Positions 27,851 to 36,600 of a stretch of 64,000 nucleotides of DNA are shown piece after piece. The DNA is from Bacteroidales bacterium (GTDB taxonomy: Bacteria > Bacteroidota > Bacteroidia > Bacteroidales > Paludibacteraceae): the NCBI GenBank assembly GCA_012837935.1, contig DUQG01000012.1, forward strand, positions 1 through 64,000, written 5' to 3'. Every line of letters starts with the position of its first letter. Within the stretch, counting starts at the first letter, position 1. Made by a program: the position numbers and the translations under genes. The notes under the pieces are model-generated. The model saw nothing but the letters and a program-made list of their open reading frames with translations. It did not search any database and was not told where the DNA came from.

Positions 27851-29992
27851 CTATTGAGCCAATGTAAGAGCTATTGTCTGTCCTTTTGCGACTTTTGCGC
27901 CGGGGGTAATGCTTTGCTCTTTTACTTTTCCTACACCTGCAATTCGGGTTTTTAGTCCCAGTTTCTCACATAGATAAACTGCGTCTTTTGCACCCATTCC
28001 GCTTAAATCAGGTACGGTTTTATCTACAAATGGTAAGTTGGCTGTTTCGATTTTCTTTCCATCGCTGGTAACTTTTACCCAGCTTGTACCGCCGCCGTTA
28101 AATGGCTGCTCAAGTTTTCCTAGTACATTTTGCAAAGCTTGGAAATTACCTGATTTTACTATCGGTTTTTTTTGTGTCAAAAGCGTGCTGTCTATTCGCA
28201 TATCGTAAATTGAGGACATTGTGTCAATGGCAGTAATGCGCTCTGCAATATTTTTTACCACTACGCCGGACATTCCTCCACCGGATGGCGGACCGATTCG
28301 TGGTTCACGAATAACTACAATGCAGGTGTATTTCGGGTCTTCATACGGAAAAAATCCACAGAATGAAACTTGATGCGATTTACCTCCTGCTGCATATCCT
28401 GCTGAACCTTTGGAAATTTGTGCTGTTCCGGTTTTTCCGGCAATGCGAATGTGTGGCGAATGCACCGCTTTACCTGTGCCGTATCTTGGATGTTCCACTA
28501 CACCTAAAAGAGCTTTGCGAACGTCATTCAACGTTTTGTCGCTACATATTTTCTCACGAATTACACGTGCTTTGAACTCTTTTACTACTAAACCGTTTTT
28601 GTTGATTGATTTTACAAAAATCGGTTCGATAAATTTACCGTTATTGGCTATGGCATTGTAAAATGCAAGTGTGTAAATAGGTGCTAATTGCACCTCATAA
28701 CCGATTGACATCCATGGAAGTGTGGTAGCAGACCAGTAGCTTGATTGGTCTTTCGGGTGCCGAATCCAAGGTTTGGCTGTGCCCGGAATATAGAGTTCAA
28801 AGGGTTCATTTAATCCCATTTTGTACAATTTATCTACAAATTTTTCCGGTGCATTGCCGTAGGCTTTCATTACTGTACGTGAAACTCCAACGTTAGACGA
28901 TGCGTTGATGGCATTTTCAAGTGTAATAGTTCCGTATCCGCCGCGATGTGCGTTGTGGTCTTTCATCGTAGCTCTACCAAATTTATAAAGTCCATTTCCG
29001 GTTTCAATAATATCATCAAGACTTGCTTTTCCGTCATCAAGTACAGCCATTAGCGATACTGTTTTAAATGTAGAGCCCGGCTCTACCTTATCTGCCACTG
29101 CGCCGTTTCTGTTTTCGGAATAAGTACCGTTCGGGTTTCTGTCCATATTTACAATGGCTTTGATTTCGCCGGTTTTTACTTCCATTACGATAGCGTAGCC
29201 CGTTTGTGCTTCTATTTCGTTAAGTTTTTCCAGCAGCGCTTTTTCGGCTATGTCCTGCATATCCACATCAATGGTGGAAATAATATCCATTCCGTCAATG
29301 GGATCAATTTCTACTACTTCTTTCCAAGTGTTAGCCACTTTTTGTCGTGAAGACACACCCGGTGTCCCTTGTAGAATAGAATCGAAACCAAGTTCAAGTC
29401 CGTTTTTCCCACCTTTTTGATTGTCGGCGTAAATGTCGCCAATAGTTCGAGAAGCTAATGAGGTAAACGGTTTTACGCGGTTTAGCATTTCTTTGACAAT
29501 CAAGCCACTTCTATTTCTTCCAAGTCTGAAAAGAGGAAATTTTCGAATATCTTTCAGTTGTGAGTAACTTATTCGACCTTTGTAAAATTGATATTCGCTT
29601 TTCCCTTCTCTGTAAGCTTTGGTAATGTCTCGTTTGTAGGCAGTTTTTGATTTATCACCAAAGTAATCAGCTAGACTTTCTGCCAGTGAATCAATATTTT
29701 CTGTAAATAAAGCACCATCGTTTATATGTAAAGCAGGTACACGTGTATCCATATAAACGTAATAGCTAGGGATGGTGCTTGCCATCAGTCTGCCGTCACA
29801 AGAATAAATATTCCCACGATTGGGTGCAACGGTAATATCCTTTTTGTCATAACGCTTCGAAAGAGCAATCCATTGGTCGCCCTCTACGAACTGTATCTTT
29901 ATAACATTATATACGATTGCAATCATCAAGCATGCAATCAAGATATAAACAACAGCAAATCTACTTATGATTTTTTTTCCTGGTTCCGTCAT
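27851..29992 (-). CDS. ftsI: Septal transpeptidase FtsI (PBP3) with PASTA domain
   Basis: FtsI cross-links septal peptidoglycan. The 713 residues have one N-terminal membrane anchor (VVYILIACLMIAIVYNVI), a PBP dimerisation domain, and the transpeptidase motifs SxxK (EPGSTFKTVSL), SxN (SSNVGVS) and KTG (AGKTGTAQIS). The last 65 residues form one PASTA domain (VDKTVPDLSGMGAKDAVYLC). Its start overlaps the ftsL-like stop by 4 bp, indicating translational coupling. Confidence 0.96.
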   Translation of the reverse strand: MTEPGKKIISRFAVVYILIACLMIAIVYNVIKIQFVEGDQWIALSKRYDKKDITVAPNRGNIYSCDGRLMASTIPSYYVYMDTRVPALHINDGALFTENIDSLAESLADYFGDKSKTAYKRDITKAYREGKSEYQFYKGRISYSQLKDIRKFPLFRLGRNRSGLIVKEMLNRVKPFTSLASRTIGDIYADNQKGGKNGLELGFDSILQGTPGVSSRQKVANTWKEVVEIDPIDGMDIISTIDVDMQDIAEKALLEKLNEIEAQTGYAIVMEVKTGEIKAIVNMDRNPNGTYSENRNGAVADKVEPGSTFKTVSLMAVLDDGKASLDDIIETGNGLYKFGRATMKDHNAHRGGYGTITLENAINASSNVGVSRTVMKAYGNAPEKFVDKLYKMGLNEPFELYIPGTAKPWIRHPKDQSSYWSATTLPWMSIGYEVQLAPIYTLAFYNAIANNGKFIEPIFVKSINKNGLVVKEFKARVIREKICSDKTLNDVRKALLGVVEHPRYGTGKAVHSPHIRIAGKTGTAQISKGSAGYAAGGKSHQVSFCGFFPYEDPKYTCIVVIREPRIGPPSGGGMSGVVVKNIAERITAIDTMSSIYDMRIDSTLLTQKKPIVKSGNFQALQNVLGKLEQPFNGGGTSWVKVTSDGKKIETANLPFVDKTVPDLSGMGAKDAVYLCEKLGLKTRIAGVGKVKEQSITPGAKVAKGQTIALTLAQ

Positions 29993-30468
29993 TGTTCTAT
30001 TGTCTCCTCATTGCTGGTTGTGTCATTCTTTACGTTATCTGTAGCTACTTTATGTTCTTCTTTTGCTTTTTTTATAGCTTCATATTCTACAGGATCAGGT
30101 TCTTTTATTACTACGGGTGCATAGGGACTCTCTTTTAGTTCTAATCCTCTCTCGTTGATATAGTTCAGTATGTAGGTTCTTCGGCTTAGCTTCGTAAGTT
30201 CGGCCGAAATCGTCAGAGATTCATATTTAATATCTTGTAGTTCCTTTTTTAGTTCAACTTCCTTAGATATTTGCTTTTCACAATGATATGAATTGCTGAT
30301 GTAGATAATTGCCAGAACAGCAATCATTCCCAGTAGTTTGTACTGTTTCGTGATAAAGTTTTTTGATAAGATACTCCCATTAAGAATATCTCGAAATCTA
30401 CTTGATTTTAATTCCGAAAAATCCTCATTTCCTTTGATGGTTTCAACTATTTTACTCCAAAAACTCAT
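29989..30468 (-). CDS. FtsL-like cell division protein
   Basis: A 159-residue protein with a short cytoplasmic start, one membrane segment (LLGMIAVLAIIYISNSYHC, about residues 45-63), then a predicted coiled coil (KEVELKKELQDIKYESLTIS) and an acidic tail. This topology and its place between rsmH and ftsI match FtsL, which bridges FtsQ/FtsB to FtsW/FtsI. Sequence conservation of FtsL is low, so the call rests on layout and position. The tail (KEEHKVATDNVKNDTTSNEE) is low complexity. Confidence 0.85.
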   Translation of the reverse strand: MSFWSKIVETIKGNEDFSELKSSRFRDILNGSILSKNFITKQYKLLGMIAVLAIIYISNSYHCEKQISKEVELKKELQDIKYESLTISAELTKLSRRTYILNYINERGLELKESPYAPVVIKEPDPVEYEAIKKAKEEHKVATDNVKNDTTSNEETIEQ

Positions 30469-30484
30469 TGTTGTTTAGTTAAAT

Positions 30485-30504
30485 GCCTGCCTGCTGCAGG
30501 CAGG
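30485..30504. repeat. GC-rich palindrome between rsmH and ftsL
   Basis: CCTGCCTGC (30486-30494) and GCAGGCAGG (30496-30504) are exact reverse complements around one T. There is no T-run for a terminator. It is much richer in GC than its surroundings and looks like a small dispersed palindrome. Confidence 0.7.
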
Positions 30505-30547
30505 GTTAATTTGTTGATTAGTTAATTTGTGATTGGTTTATAGCTAT

Positions 30548-31510
30548 TTAACTACTCAACTTTTCAGCTACTCTCAACTTTGCACTTCTTGCACGTGGAT
30601 TTCGTTCCACTTCTTCATCCGAAGCCACTATCACTTTATTATTTACGGCTTTGAACGGTGCTAAAATATTTCCAAAAAAATCTTTTTCCAGTTTCCCTTC
30701 AAAATTTCCACTCCGAATAAAGTTTTTTACAAGCCTGTCCTCCAGTGAGTGATAGGTCAAAACTACCAATCGACCGTTTGGTTTTAGCACTTCTACGCTT
30801 TGTTGAAGTAATTCCTGTAACGCCTGCATCTCTTTGTTTACCTCTATTCGTAGCGCTTGAAATACTTTTGCCATCTCTTTTTTCTCCCTTTCTTTCGGGA
30901 AAAAAGGTTTCAAAACTTCTAAAAACTGTTCGATGGTTTCAATTCGCTGCGAGCTTCTTGCTCTAACCAGCGTAGAGGCAATTCTACGCGAATTATGCAT
31001 TTCACCGTAAAGATAGAATACGTCAGCCAGTTGTTCTTCGCTGTAGTCGTTTACCACTTTTTCCGCAGTAAGTAGCGAACGGGTATTCATCCGCATATCC
31101 AGTTTTCCGTCAAATCGGAATGAAAAACCTCGCTCGGCATTGTCGAAATGGTGGAAAGAAACGCCTAAATCGGCTAAAATTCCATCCACTTTTTCTATAT
31201 TGTGGTATTTCAGAAAATTGCTCAAATACCTGAAATTACTTCTAACAAAAGTAAAACGCTCGTCGTCAAGCGCGTTTTGCATGGCATCCTCGTCTTGGTC
31301 AAATCCAATAAGTCTGCCCTTTGCGCTTAATTGTTTTAAAATTTCTCTTGAATGTCCGCCACCGCCAAATGTAACATCCACGTACATACCATCAGGTTTG
31401 ATTTTTAGCCCTTCGATAGTCTCTTCCAACAAAGCAGGAATATGATAAATATTTCCATCCGTTGATGAACGAAAATCAGAATCAGATATGTTTGAATTGG
31501 AACTTTTCAT
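30548..31510 (-). CDS. rsmH: 16S rRNA (cytosine1402-N4)-methyltransferase RsmH
   Basis: RsmH (MraW) methylates C1402 in the ribosomal P site. The 320 residues contain YHIPALLEETIEGL, the SAM-binding DVTFGGGGHSREILK, GILADLGVSFHHFD, and LTYHSLEDRLVKNF near the C-terminus. It is 7 bp downstream of mraZ, the conserved pairing at the head of dcw clusters. Confidence 0.98.
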   Translation of the reverse strand: MKSSNSNISDSDFRSSTDGNIYHIPALLEETIEGLKIKPDGMYVDVTFGGGGHSREILKQLSAKGRLIGFDQDEDAMQNALDDERFTFVRSNFRYLSNFLKYHNIEKVDGILADLGVSFHHFDNAERGFSFRFDGKLDMRMNTRSLLTAEKVVNDYSEEQLADVFYLYGEMHNSRRIASTLVRARSSQRIETIEQFLEVLKPFFPKEREKKEMAKVFQALRIEVNKEMQALQELLQQSVEVLKPNGRLVVLTYHSLEDRLVKNFIRSGNFEGKLEKDFFGNILAPFKAVNNKVIVASDEEVERNPRARSAKLRVAEKLSS

Positions 31511-31517
31511 TTTTGCA

Positions 31518-31551
31518 CTAAAAGTTCCCCTGCGGGGGATTTAGGGGGCTT
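31518..31551. repeat. Dispersed GC-rich element, copy A
   Basis: The sequence AAAGTTCCCCTGCGGGGGAT (31521-31540) followed by TTAGGGGGCTT is a short palindrome plus tail. It forms the 3' end of mraZ, including its stop codon. Copies B (33538-33568) and C (44988-45040) share the order AAGT-CCCC-GGGG-ATTTAGG-GCTT. Confidence 0.8.
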
Positions 31552-32000
31552 GCGCCTTTCATTTTCTCCCTTAACTTCTTAGCGAAATCACCTGCTGAAA
31601 GTTTCACCTCTTCGTAGCGTTTTCTGCCCCAAACGGCAAATCTGTCCATCATTCCTACGAAAAGCACTTCGTTATTCTCAATTCCAGTCATTTCAAGGTA
31701 TCTTTTTGAGATTAAAACTCGACCTTGGCTGTCAATATCGAGCCATTCTGCATCGGATACGAATTGCATCAGTAGAAGTTGGTCATCAGCATCCCATTCG
31801 TCCAAATTTCGCTTCAATTCTTCGATTTTTTTGTTCCAAATGCTTTCCGGATAGAGAATAAGGCAGTCGTTATCGGCGTCTTTTCGCATAACAAGTCGAT
31901 CTCTTTCCCCTTCGGGAAGGATTTTTCTGTAAACGGACGGAATGAATACACGTCCCTTTACATCGGCTTTAGCATCATATTTTCCAATAAATGTGGCCAT
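31518..32000 (-). CDS. mraZ: Transcriptional regulator MraZ with an element-derived C-terminus
   Basis: MraZ is an AbrB-like DNA-binding protein that represses its own dcw operon in the species studied. Two SpoVT/AbrB-type repeats are visible: FIGKYDAKADVKGRVFIPS and EWLDIDSQGRVLISKRYL. I start at MATFIGKYD (32000), giving 160 residues. A longer frame to 32060 adds 20 residues that cover the promoter region. The last 11 residues, ASPLNPPQGNF, are encoded by a GC-rich dispersed element that also occurs at 33538 and 44988, so the native tail has been replaced. A GTGGGG direct repeat 53-70 bp upstream fits an MraZ box. Confidence 0.96.
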   Translation of the reverse strand: MATFIGKYDAKADVKGRVFIPSVYRKILPEGERDRLVMRKDADNDCLILYPESIWNKKIEELKRNLDEWDADDQLLLMQFVSDAEWLDIDSQGRVLISKRYLEMTGIENNEVLFVGMMDRFAVWGRKRYEEVKLSAGDFAKKLREKMKGASPLNPPQGNF

Positions 32001-32052
32001 TTTCTTAATAGATAGTTTTTTGCAACGGTAAAAGTAGTTATAATTTTTGAAA

Positions 32053-32070
32053 TTCCCCACTTTTCCCCAC
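32053..32070 (-). promoter_or_regulatory. Probable MraZ operator (GTGGGG direct repeat)
   Basis: On the minus strand GTGGGGAAAAGTGGGGAA gives two GTGGGG units with a 10-bp period. MraZ is known to bind directly repeated TGGG-type boxes at dcw promoters. The site is upstream of a weak -7 match (TACCGTTG, 32030 down to 32023). Confidence 0.7.
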
Positions 32071-32210
32071 TAATATTTATTAACAAAGTTATCAACAATT
32101 TATCGGCAGATTTATTAACATATTTGTCAACAATTTTATTTTCAGATAAAATAAAATTTAAGAGTTAATATTCAGATAATTAAGCGGTTATTTGTTTTGT
32201 TTGAAAAGAG

Positions 32211-32238
32211 GGGTGGAAGGTGGTGGAAAAGTGGGGAA
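32211..32238 (+). promoter_or_regulatory. Possible second MraZ-like box before the acyltransferase gene
   Basis: Plus-strand GTGG units start at 32213, 32223 and 32231, the last as GTGGGGAA, the same core as the mraZ box in opposite orientation. It ends about 20 bp upstream of the -33 element of the rightward promoter. Spacing is less regular than at mraZ, so MraZ binding is only an inference. Confidence 0.4.
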
Positions 32239-32256
32239 GAAATTTTTTGATTCCTA

Positions 32257-32287
32257 TTGATTTCTGAAAACAATTATTGTATTTTTG
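32257..32287 (+). promoter_or_regulatory. Promoter of the acyltransferase gene
   Basis: TTG (32257-32259), a 20-bp spacer, then TATTTTTG (32280-32287), which matches the Bacteroidota consensus. The ATG is at 32305, leaving a leader of about 14 nt. Confidence 0.75.
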
Positions 32288-32304
32288 TAGAAAATATTTT
32301 ATTT

Positions 32305-33135
32305 ATGGAAAAAAATAACGTAATGCGGGTGGATGTTGACAGCATTCTAAAAGCTAAACTACCGAATAAAAAACTACCGAAATTTCTTGTAAACTATTTG
32401 AAAAAAATTGTTCATCAAGACGAAATGAATGCTTTTTTTGAAAAAGAAGCACGGGGTTTAACCAATCTTGATTTTATAGAAAAAACCATTTTTGAGCACT
32501 TGAATTCGGGTGCTGATTTTGAAGGTTTGGAAAACCTACCGCCGAAAGAGGGACGCTATATTTTTGTAAGTAATCATCCGCTGGGTGGGTTGGATAGCTT
32601 GGTACTCGGTCTTATGGTGGGGCGTAAGTACGATGGGAAAGTAAAATATTTTGCCAATGACATTTTAATGTTTTTAGACCCGATGAAAACGATGTTTTTG
32701 CCGGTAAATAAAGGCGGAAAAGGTGGAAATGCACGCGAAAATGCTCGTGCTGTGGAAGAATTTTTTAAGTCGGACAATCATTTGATAACATTTCCGGCAG
32801 GTGCAAATTCTAGAAAAATCAAAGGTAAAATTCAAGATTTGCCTTGGGTTAAAACCTTTGTAACCAAAGCCGTTCAGTACGAGCGAGATGTCGTGCCAAT
32901 CTATTTTGATGCTCAAAACTCTAAGTTTTTTTACAACCTTTCGAGAATTCGGACAAAACTCGGTTTGCCAAATATAGAAATGCTTTACTTGGTCGATGAA
33001 ATGTATAAGCAACGAGGCAAACGATTTAAAGTGAAAATCGGTAAAACAATTCCCCACACTACTTTCGACAAAAGCAAAACACCCGTAGAATGGGCACAAT
33101 GGGTAAGAGAGAAGGTATATGAAATGGAAGATTGA
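32305..33135 (+). CDS. PlsC/GlsA-type lipid O-acyltransferase
   Basis: A 276-residue acyltransferase of the 1-acylglycerol-3-phosphate acyltransferase fold. The acceptor/catalytic block is FVSNHPLGGLDSLVLG (His and Asp separated by five residues), followed by FLPVNKGGKGGNARENA and ITFPAGANSRKIKG, the substrate-binding and EGTR-equivalent blocks. The spacing resembles the Bacteroidota OlsA/GlsA branch that makes acyloxyacyl amino lipids; no GlsB-type N-acyltransferase is next to it. The frame extends upstream to 32257, but that part overlaps the promoter, so the start is MEKNNVMRVD. It is divergent from mraZ. Confidence 0.85.
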   Translation: MEKNNVMRVDVDSILKAKLPNKKLPKFLVNYLKKIVHQDEMNAFFEKEARGLTNLDFIEKTIFEHLNSGADFEGLENLPPKEGRYIFVSNHPLGGLDSLVLGLMVGRKYDGKVKYFANDILMFLDPMKTMFLPVNKGGKGGNARENARAVEEFFKSDNHLITFPAGANSRKIKGKIQDLPWVKTFVTKAVQYERDVVPIYFDAQNSKFFYNLSRIRTKLGLPNIEMLYLVDEMYKQRGKRFKVKIGKTIPHTTFDKSKTPVEWAQWVREKVYEMED

Positions 33136-33246
33136 TTTTTGAGGTTATCCTAAAACAGAGTATTTTTGACACAACTTGTCCGGCAAAGACGGATAGTGTT
33201 TTTAGCCGTTCTCACTACTGTTCATTTAAAATACTTTACTCCAGAA

Positions 33247-33278
33247 TTTGCGTAAATTGAAAATACTGACTACATTTG
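33247..33278 (+). promoter_or_regulatory. Promoter upstream of the glycosidase gene
   Basis: TTTG (33247-33250), a 20-bp spacer and TACATTTG (33271-33278) match the Bacteroidota consensus very well. Predicted transcription starts near 33282, leaving about 330 nt before the ATG at 33612, so either a long leader or a separate small RNA is made. Confidence 0.7.
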
Positions 33279-33537
33279 TATTGTTTAAATAATCTGATTA
33301 TGAACGCCCTATTTATCTCATATATTAACACTTGCCGAAACTGCTTGGCAGAGACGGATAGTGCGTTTACCCCCCCCTATTTTAACATTAATTAACAAAA
33401 TAACTTTAATCAACAAAATACCCCCGTACTTAAAAGCTACGAGGAAATTTTTTGTGCTATGTTGAAGCGGGAAGCACAAAGCGGGAAGATAAAAGATAAA
33501 AAATAAAAAACTATAACTCTGCTTAGTAGCAGTATCC

Positions 33538-33568
33538 CAAAGTCCCCTGCGGGGGATTTAGGGAGCTT
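33538..33568. repeat. Dispersed GC-rich element, copy B
   Basis: AAAGTCCCCTGCGGGGGATT (33539-33558) followed by TAGGGAGCTT. This copy is intergenic, about 45 bp upstream of the glycosidase start, and is nearly identical to copy A. Confidence 0.8.
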
Positions 33569-33611
33569 AAACAAACTTAAACAAATTAATATTAACTAAT
33601 CTATTTTTATT

Positions 33612-36600
33612 ATGAAGAAAAATTACAAATTGGCAATAAGAGTAATAGCTATGCTCTTTTTGCTTGTCTTACCTTATTCTGCTTTCGCAGGGTCGGTTGT
33701 TTTCCCTTCAGCAACTCAGGCGGGAACAGCCTCACTAGCCGAAACAGCAGATGGCTGGGAATTTTCAAATGCTCTATTCTCAGCTTCATTCAAAAAAACA
33801 GATGAAGGCAAACTCTTTTTCAACGGTTCAACTGAAATGAGTTTGGATGCCGGAACGGAAATCTTCCAAATTGTGTTGGGTAACGGTACCAAAGTTGATG
33901 CTTCTCAAATGACTTGGGAGTCTATTGAGGCAGTTGATTTGGTTGGTGATGCTTCGGCTGTTGTTTACTCTAAAACATTAAACGGCAAGGCATTAAAAGC
34001 GACATTGTCTTATGAAAAACTGAACTTTATTTGGCGAGCAGTTTTGCGCGATGATTCACATTATCTGCGTACTGAGTTGGAAATCACAGCAACAGAAGAT
34101 ACCCCTATGCAGAGTATTACTCCAATGATGTACAGAGTGTTAAATAACGGCAAATCGGCGCCTGTGGTAGTTGGAAATACACGTGGTGCGGTAATAGCTT
34201 CCGACTATATTTTCGCAGGTACCGAAACACCGCTGGCTTTCAACATGGTAAGCGGTTCATACAATCCTAACTTCAAAGTAAATTCTTGGACGCCTGAATC
34301 GTGGGTAGCTGTGGAATCTATTCCGGCTGAAATTTTGGCGCTGGGATTCAAAGAGTCGGAGGTAGTTTCATCACAAGGTCATGTGAAAGTTAGTGACGCT
34401 GGAACTTGGACATTCCGTTTTGCGTATGCATCCGGTGCTCATCGAATGAATTTAACAGGAGTTGACTTAATAAAAGACGGTGCTGTTGTTGCCAAAGACT
34501 ATCACATCGGTTTTACCGGAAATGCGGCATCAAATAATGTGTACACCTTGGAAATTCCGGAAGCAGGTGAATATAAATTGCGCTACTGGGGCGAAACAAA
34601 AACAGAGACTATTAATAGCACCGGAAATATTACAGTAACAAAAGCAAATAGTACCTCAACTTATAATCCCGCAAACTGGGAACCTACAGACTGGACAGCA
34701 GTTACTGATGCGCCTGCTGATGTGTTAGCTTTAGGTTTTACTGCTTCTGAAATAACTTCAAAAGAAGGCTTGGTGAATATTTCTGTTGCTGGAAACGTAA
34801 GCTTTACATTTCAATATACCGGAGGTACACACAGAATGAATCTTGTAGGAGTTGATATATTGAAAGATGGTGCTGTTGTTGCCAAGGATTATCACATTGG
34901 TTTCACAGGAAATGCAGCAGAAAATAATGTTTATACGCTGAATGTTCCTGCAGCAGGAGTCTATACGTTACGCTATTTTGGCGAAACAAAGACAGAAACT
35001 ATTACCAGTAGTGGAACGGTTACATTCGGCGGTGCTACAGTGGTAGCCACCAATCCGCCTGCTACAATTACAGCTATTCAGCCTACCGAGGTTGATCCGG
35101 TTACAAATATTTCAGGAAAATGGAGTCGCAATACAACACTTAAAACTACCGATAAATTTGAGGTTTCTACAGTTGTCGGACTTATTGCCGAAGGTCAGGC
35201 TCGCCGTTCTGTTCTTTCTTACATAGAACGTGAACGTGCAGTTCCATGGCGTTCGTTCTCGCTGTACAACTCTTGGTACGAATTGAATATTAACCGTAAT
35301 AATGACCCGGATCCGTTGAAGAGAATGGTGGAAAGTCAGACACTTCCTGTGGTAAATGCTTGGAAAACGAATTTGTTTGATAAATACAATGTTAGTGTTA
35401 ATGCGTTTGTTTGGGACGATGGTTGGGATGATTTTAACAGTTTATGGGATTTTCATAAAGGTTTCCCACAAGGATTTACCAACGTGGATAAATTGGCTAC
35501 AGAGCAGGGTGCCGGTACAGGTGCTTGGCTTGGTCCGGTAGGCGGCTATGGTTCTTCCAAAGCACAACGTTTGGCATTCTGGAACAGTACACACAGTCCG
35601 GCTATCAGTAATTTCCAATTATCCAATAAAGAATATTTCGATGCTTTCGTTGGAAGATGTTCGCAAATGGTGGACGATTACGATATGCGTTACTTTAAGT
35701 TTGATGGTATCAGTGCTCAGTATGAGGCTTTTGGACCATCAAATGAAGAGGATGCAGAAGGTATTCTAAATGTGATTGGCGCACTACGTGCTAAGCGTCC
35801 CGATTTATTTATCAATACAACCGTTGGTACATGGGCATCACCTTTCTGGTTCAAATATTCTGATTGTGTATGGCGTCAGCGCGATGATTTTGATAGAATA
35901 GGAAATCAAGGTAATGCTCGTGAGCAGTGGATTACATATAGAGACCAGTTGGTTTATAAAAATTTTGTACAAAGTTCACCATTATGTCCTATTAACTCGC
36001 TGATGACACACGGGTTAATCGTTACAAAGAATGGACCTCCGGCAGTTATGCCTCGAGATAATTCAGAAGCTACCAAAAAAGGAATCATCAAAGAGATGCG
36101 TTGTGCATTTGCATCGGGAACGAATATGGTGGAACTCTATCTGGATAATGACTTGATAAGTACTATCGGAAATGGTGAATTGTGGAAAGAACTTGCGCTA
36201 AGTATTCAGTGGCATCGTGAGAATGAAGATGTGCTTGCCGATGTGCATTGGGTTGGTGGAAGTCCGTGGGATGGTTCGAAAACAAATATATATGGTTGGG
36301 CTTCGTGGAATGAAGAAAAATCGACCTTGACACTTCGTAATCCTGCGAGAACAGTTCGAGCATTTACAACAACCTTGCGTGAGGCATTGGATATTCCTGC
36401 ATACGTAACCGGAAAGATAAAATTGACTGATGCATTTGCCGGACAAACTCAATACAGCGGTATAACCGGTGAGGCACTTGATATTGATGCTGAACTGACA
36501 TTCAATATGCCGGGATTTGATGTAGTTGTGTTTAACGGAAGTGTAGATACCGGTGCTTCTGTTGAAACTCTGAATTTCAAAGATAAAAAAATGGGATTGG

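Larger units (their letters stand above)
33136..33611. other. 476-bp intergenic region with a strong promoter and two direct-repeat boxes
   Basis: It contains a 17-bp imperfect direct repeat (GGCAAAGACGGATAGTG at 33182-33198 and GGCAGAGACGGATAGTG at 33347-33363), a consensus promoter at 33247-33278, a CCCCCCC tract near 33370, degenerate GCGGGAAGCACAAAGCGGGAAG phrases near 33469, and copy B of the GC-rich element at 33538. No convincing gene is present. Confidence 0.65.

Noticed and set aside
32001-32060. Longer N-terminus for MraZ
   Set aside because: The extra 20 residues cover the likely promoter, and MraZ proteins begin at MATFIGKYD-like sequence.
33300-33395. 31-codon frame downstream of the 33247-33278 promoter
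   Set aside because: It has no visible ribosome-binding site and no known family; kept only as part of a finding, not called as a gene.
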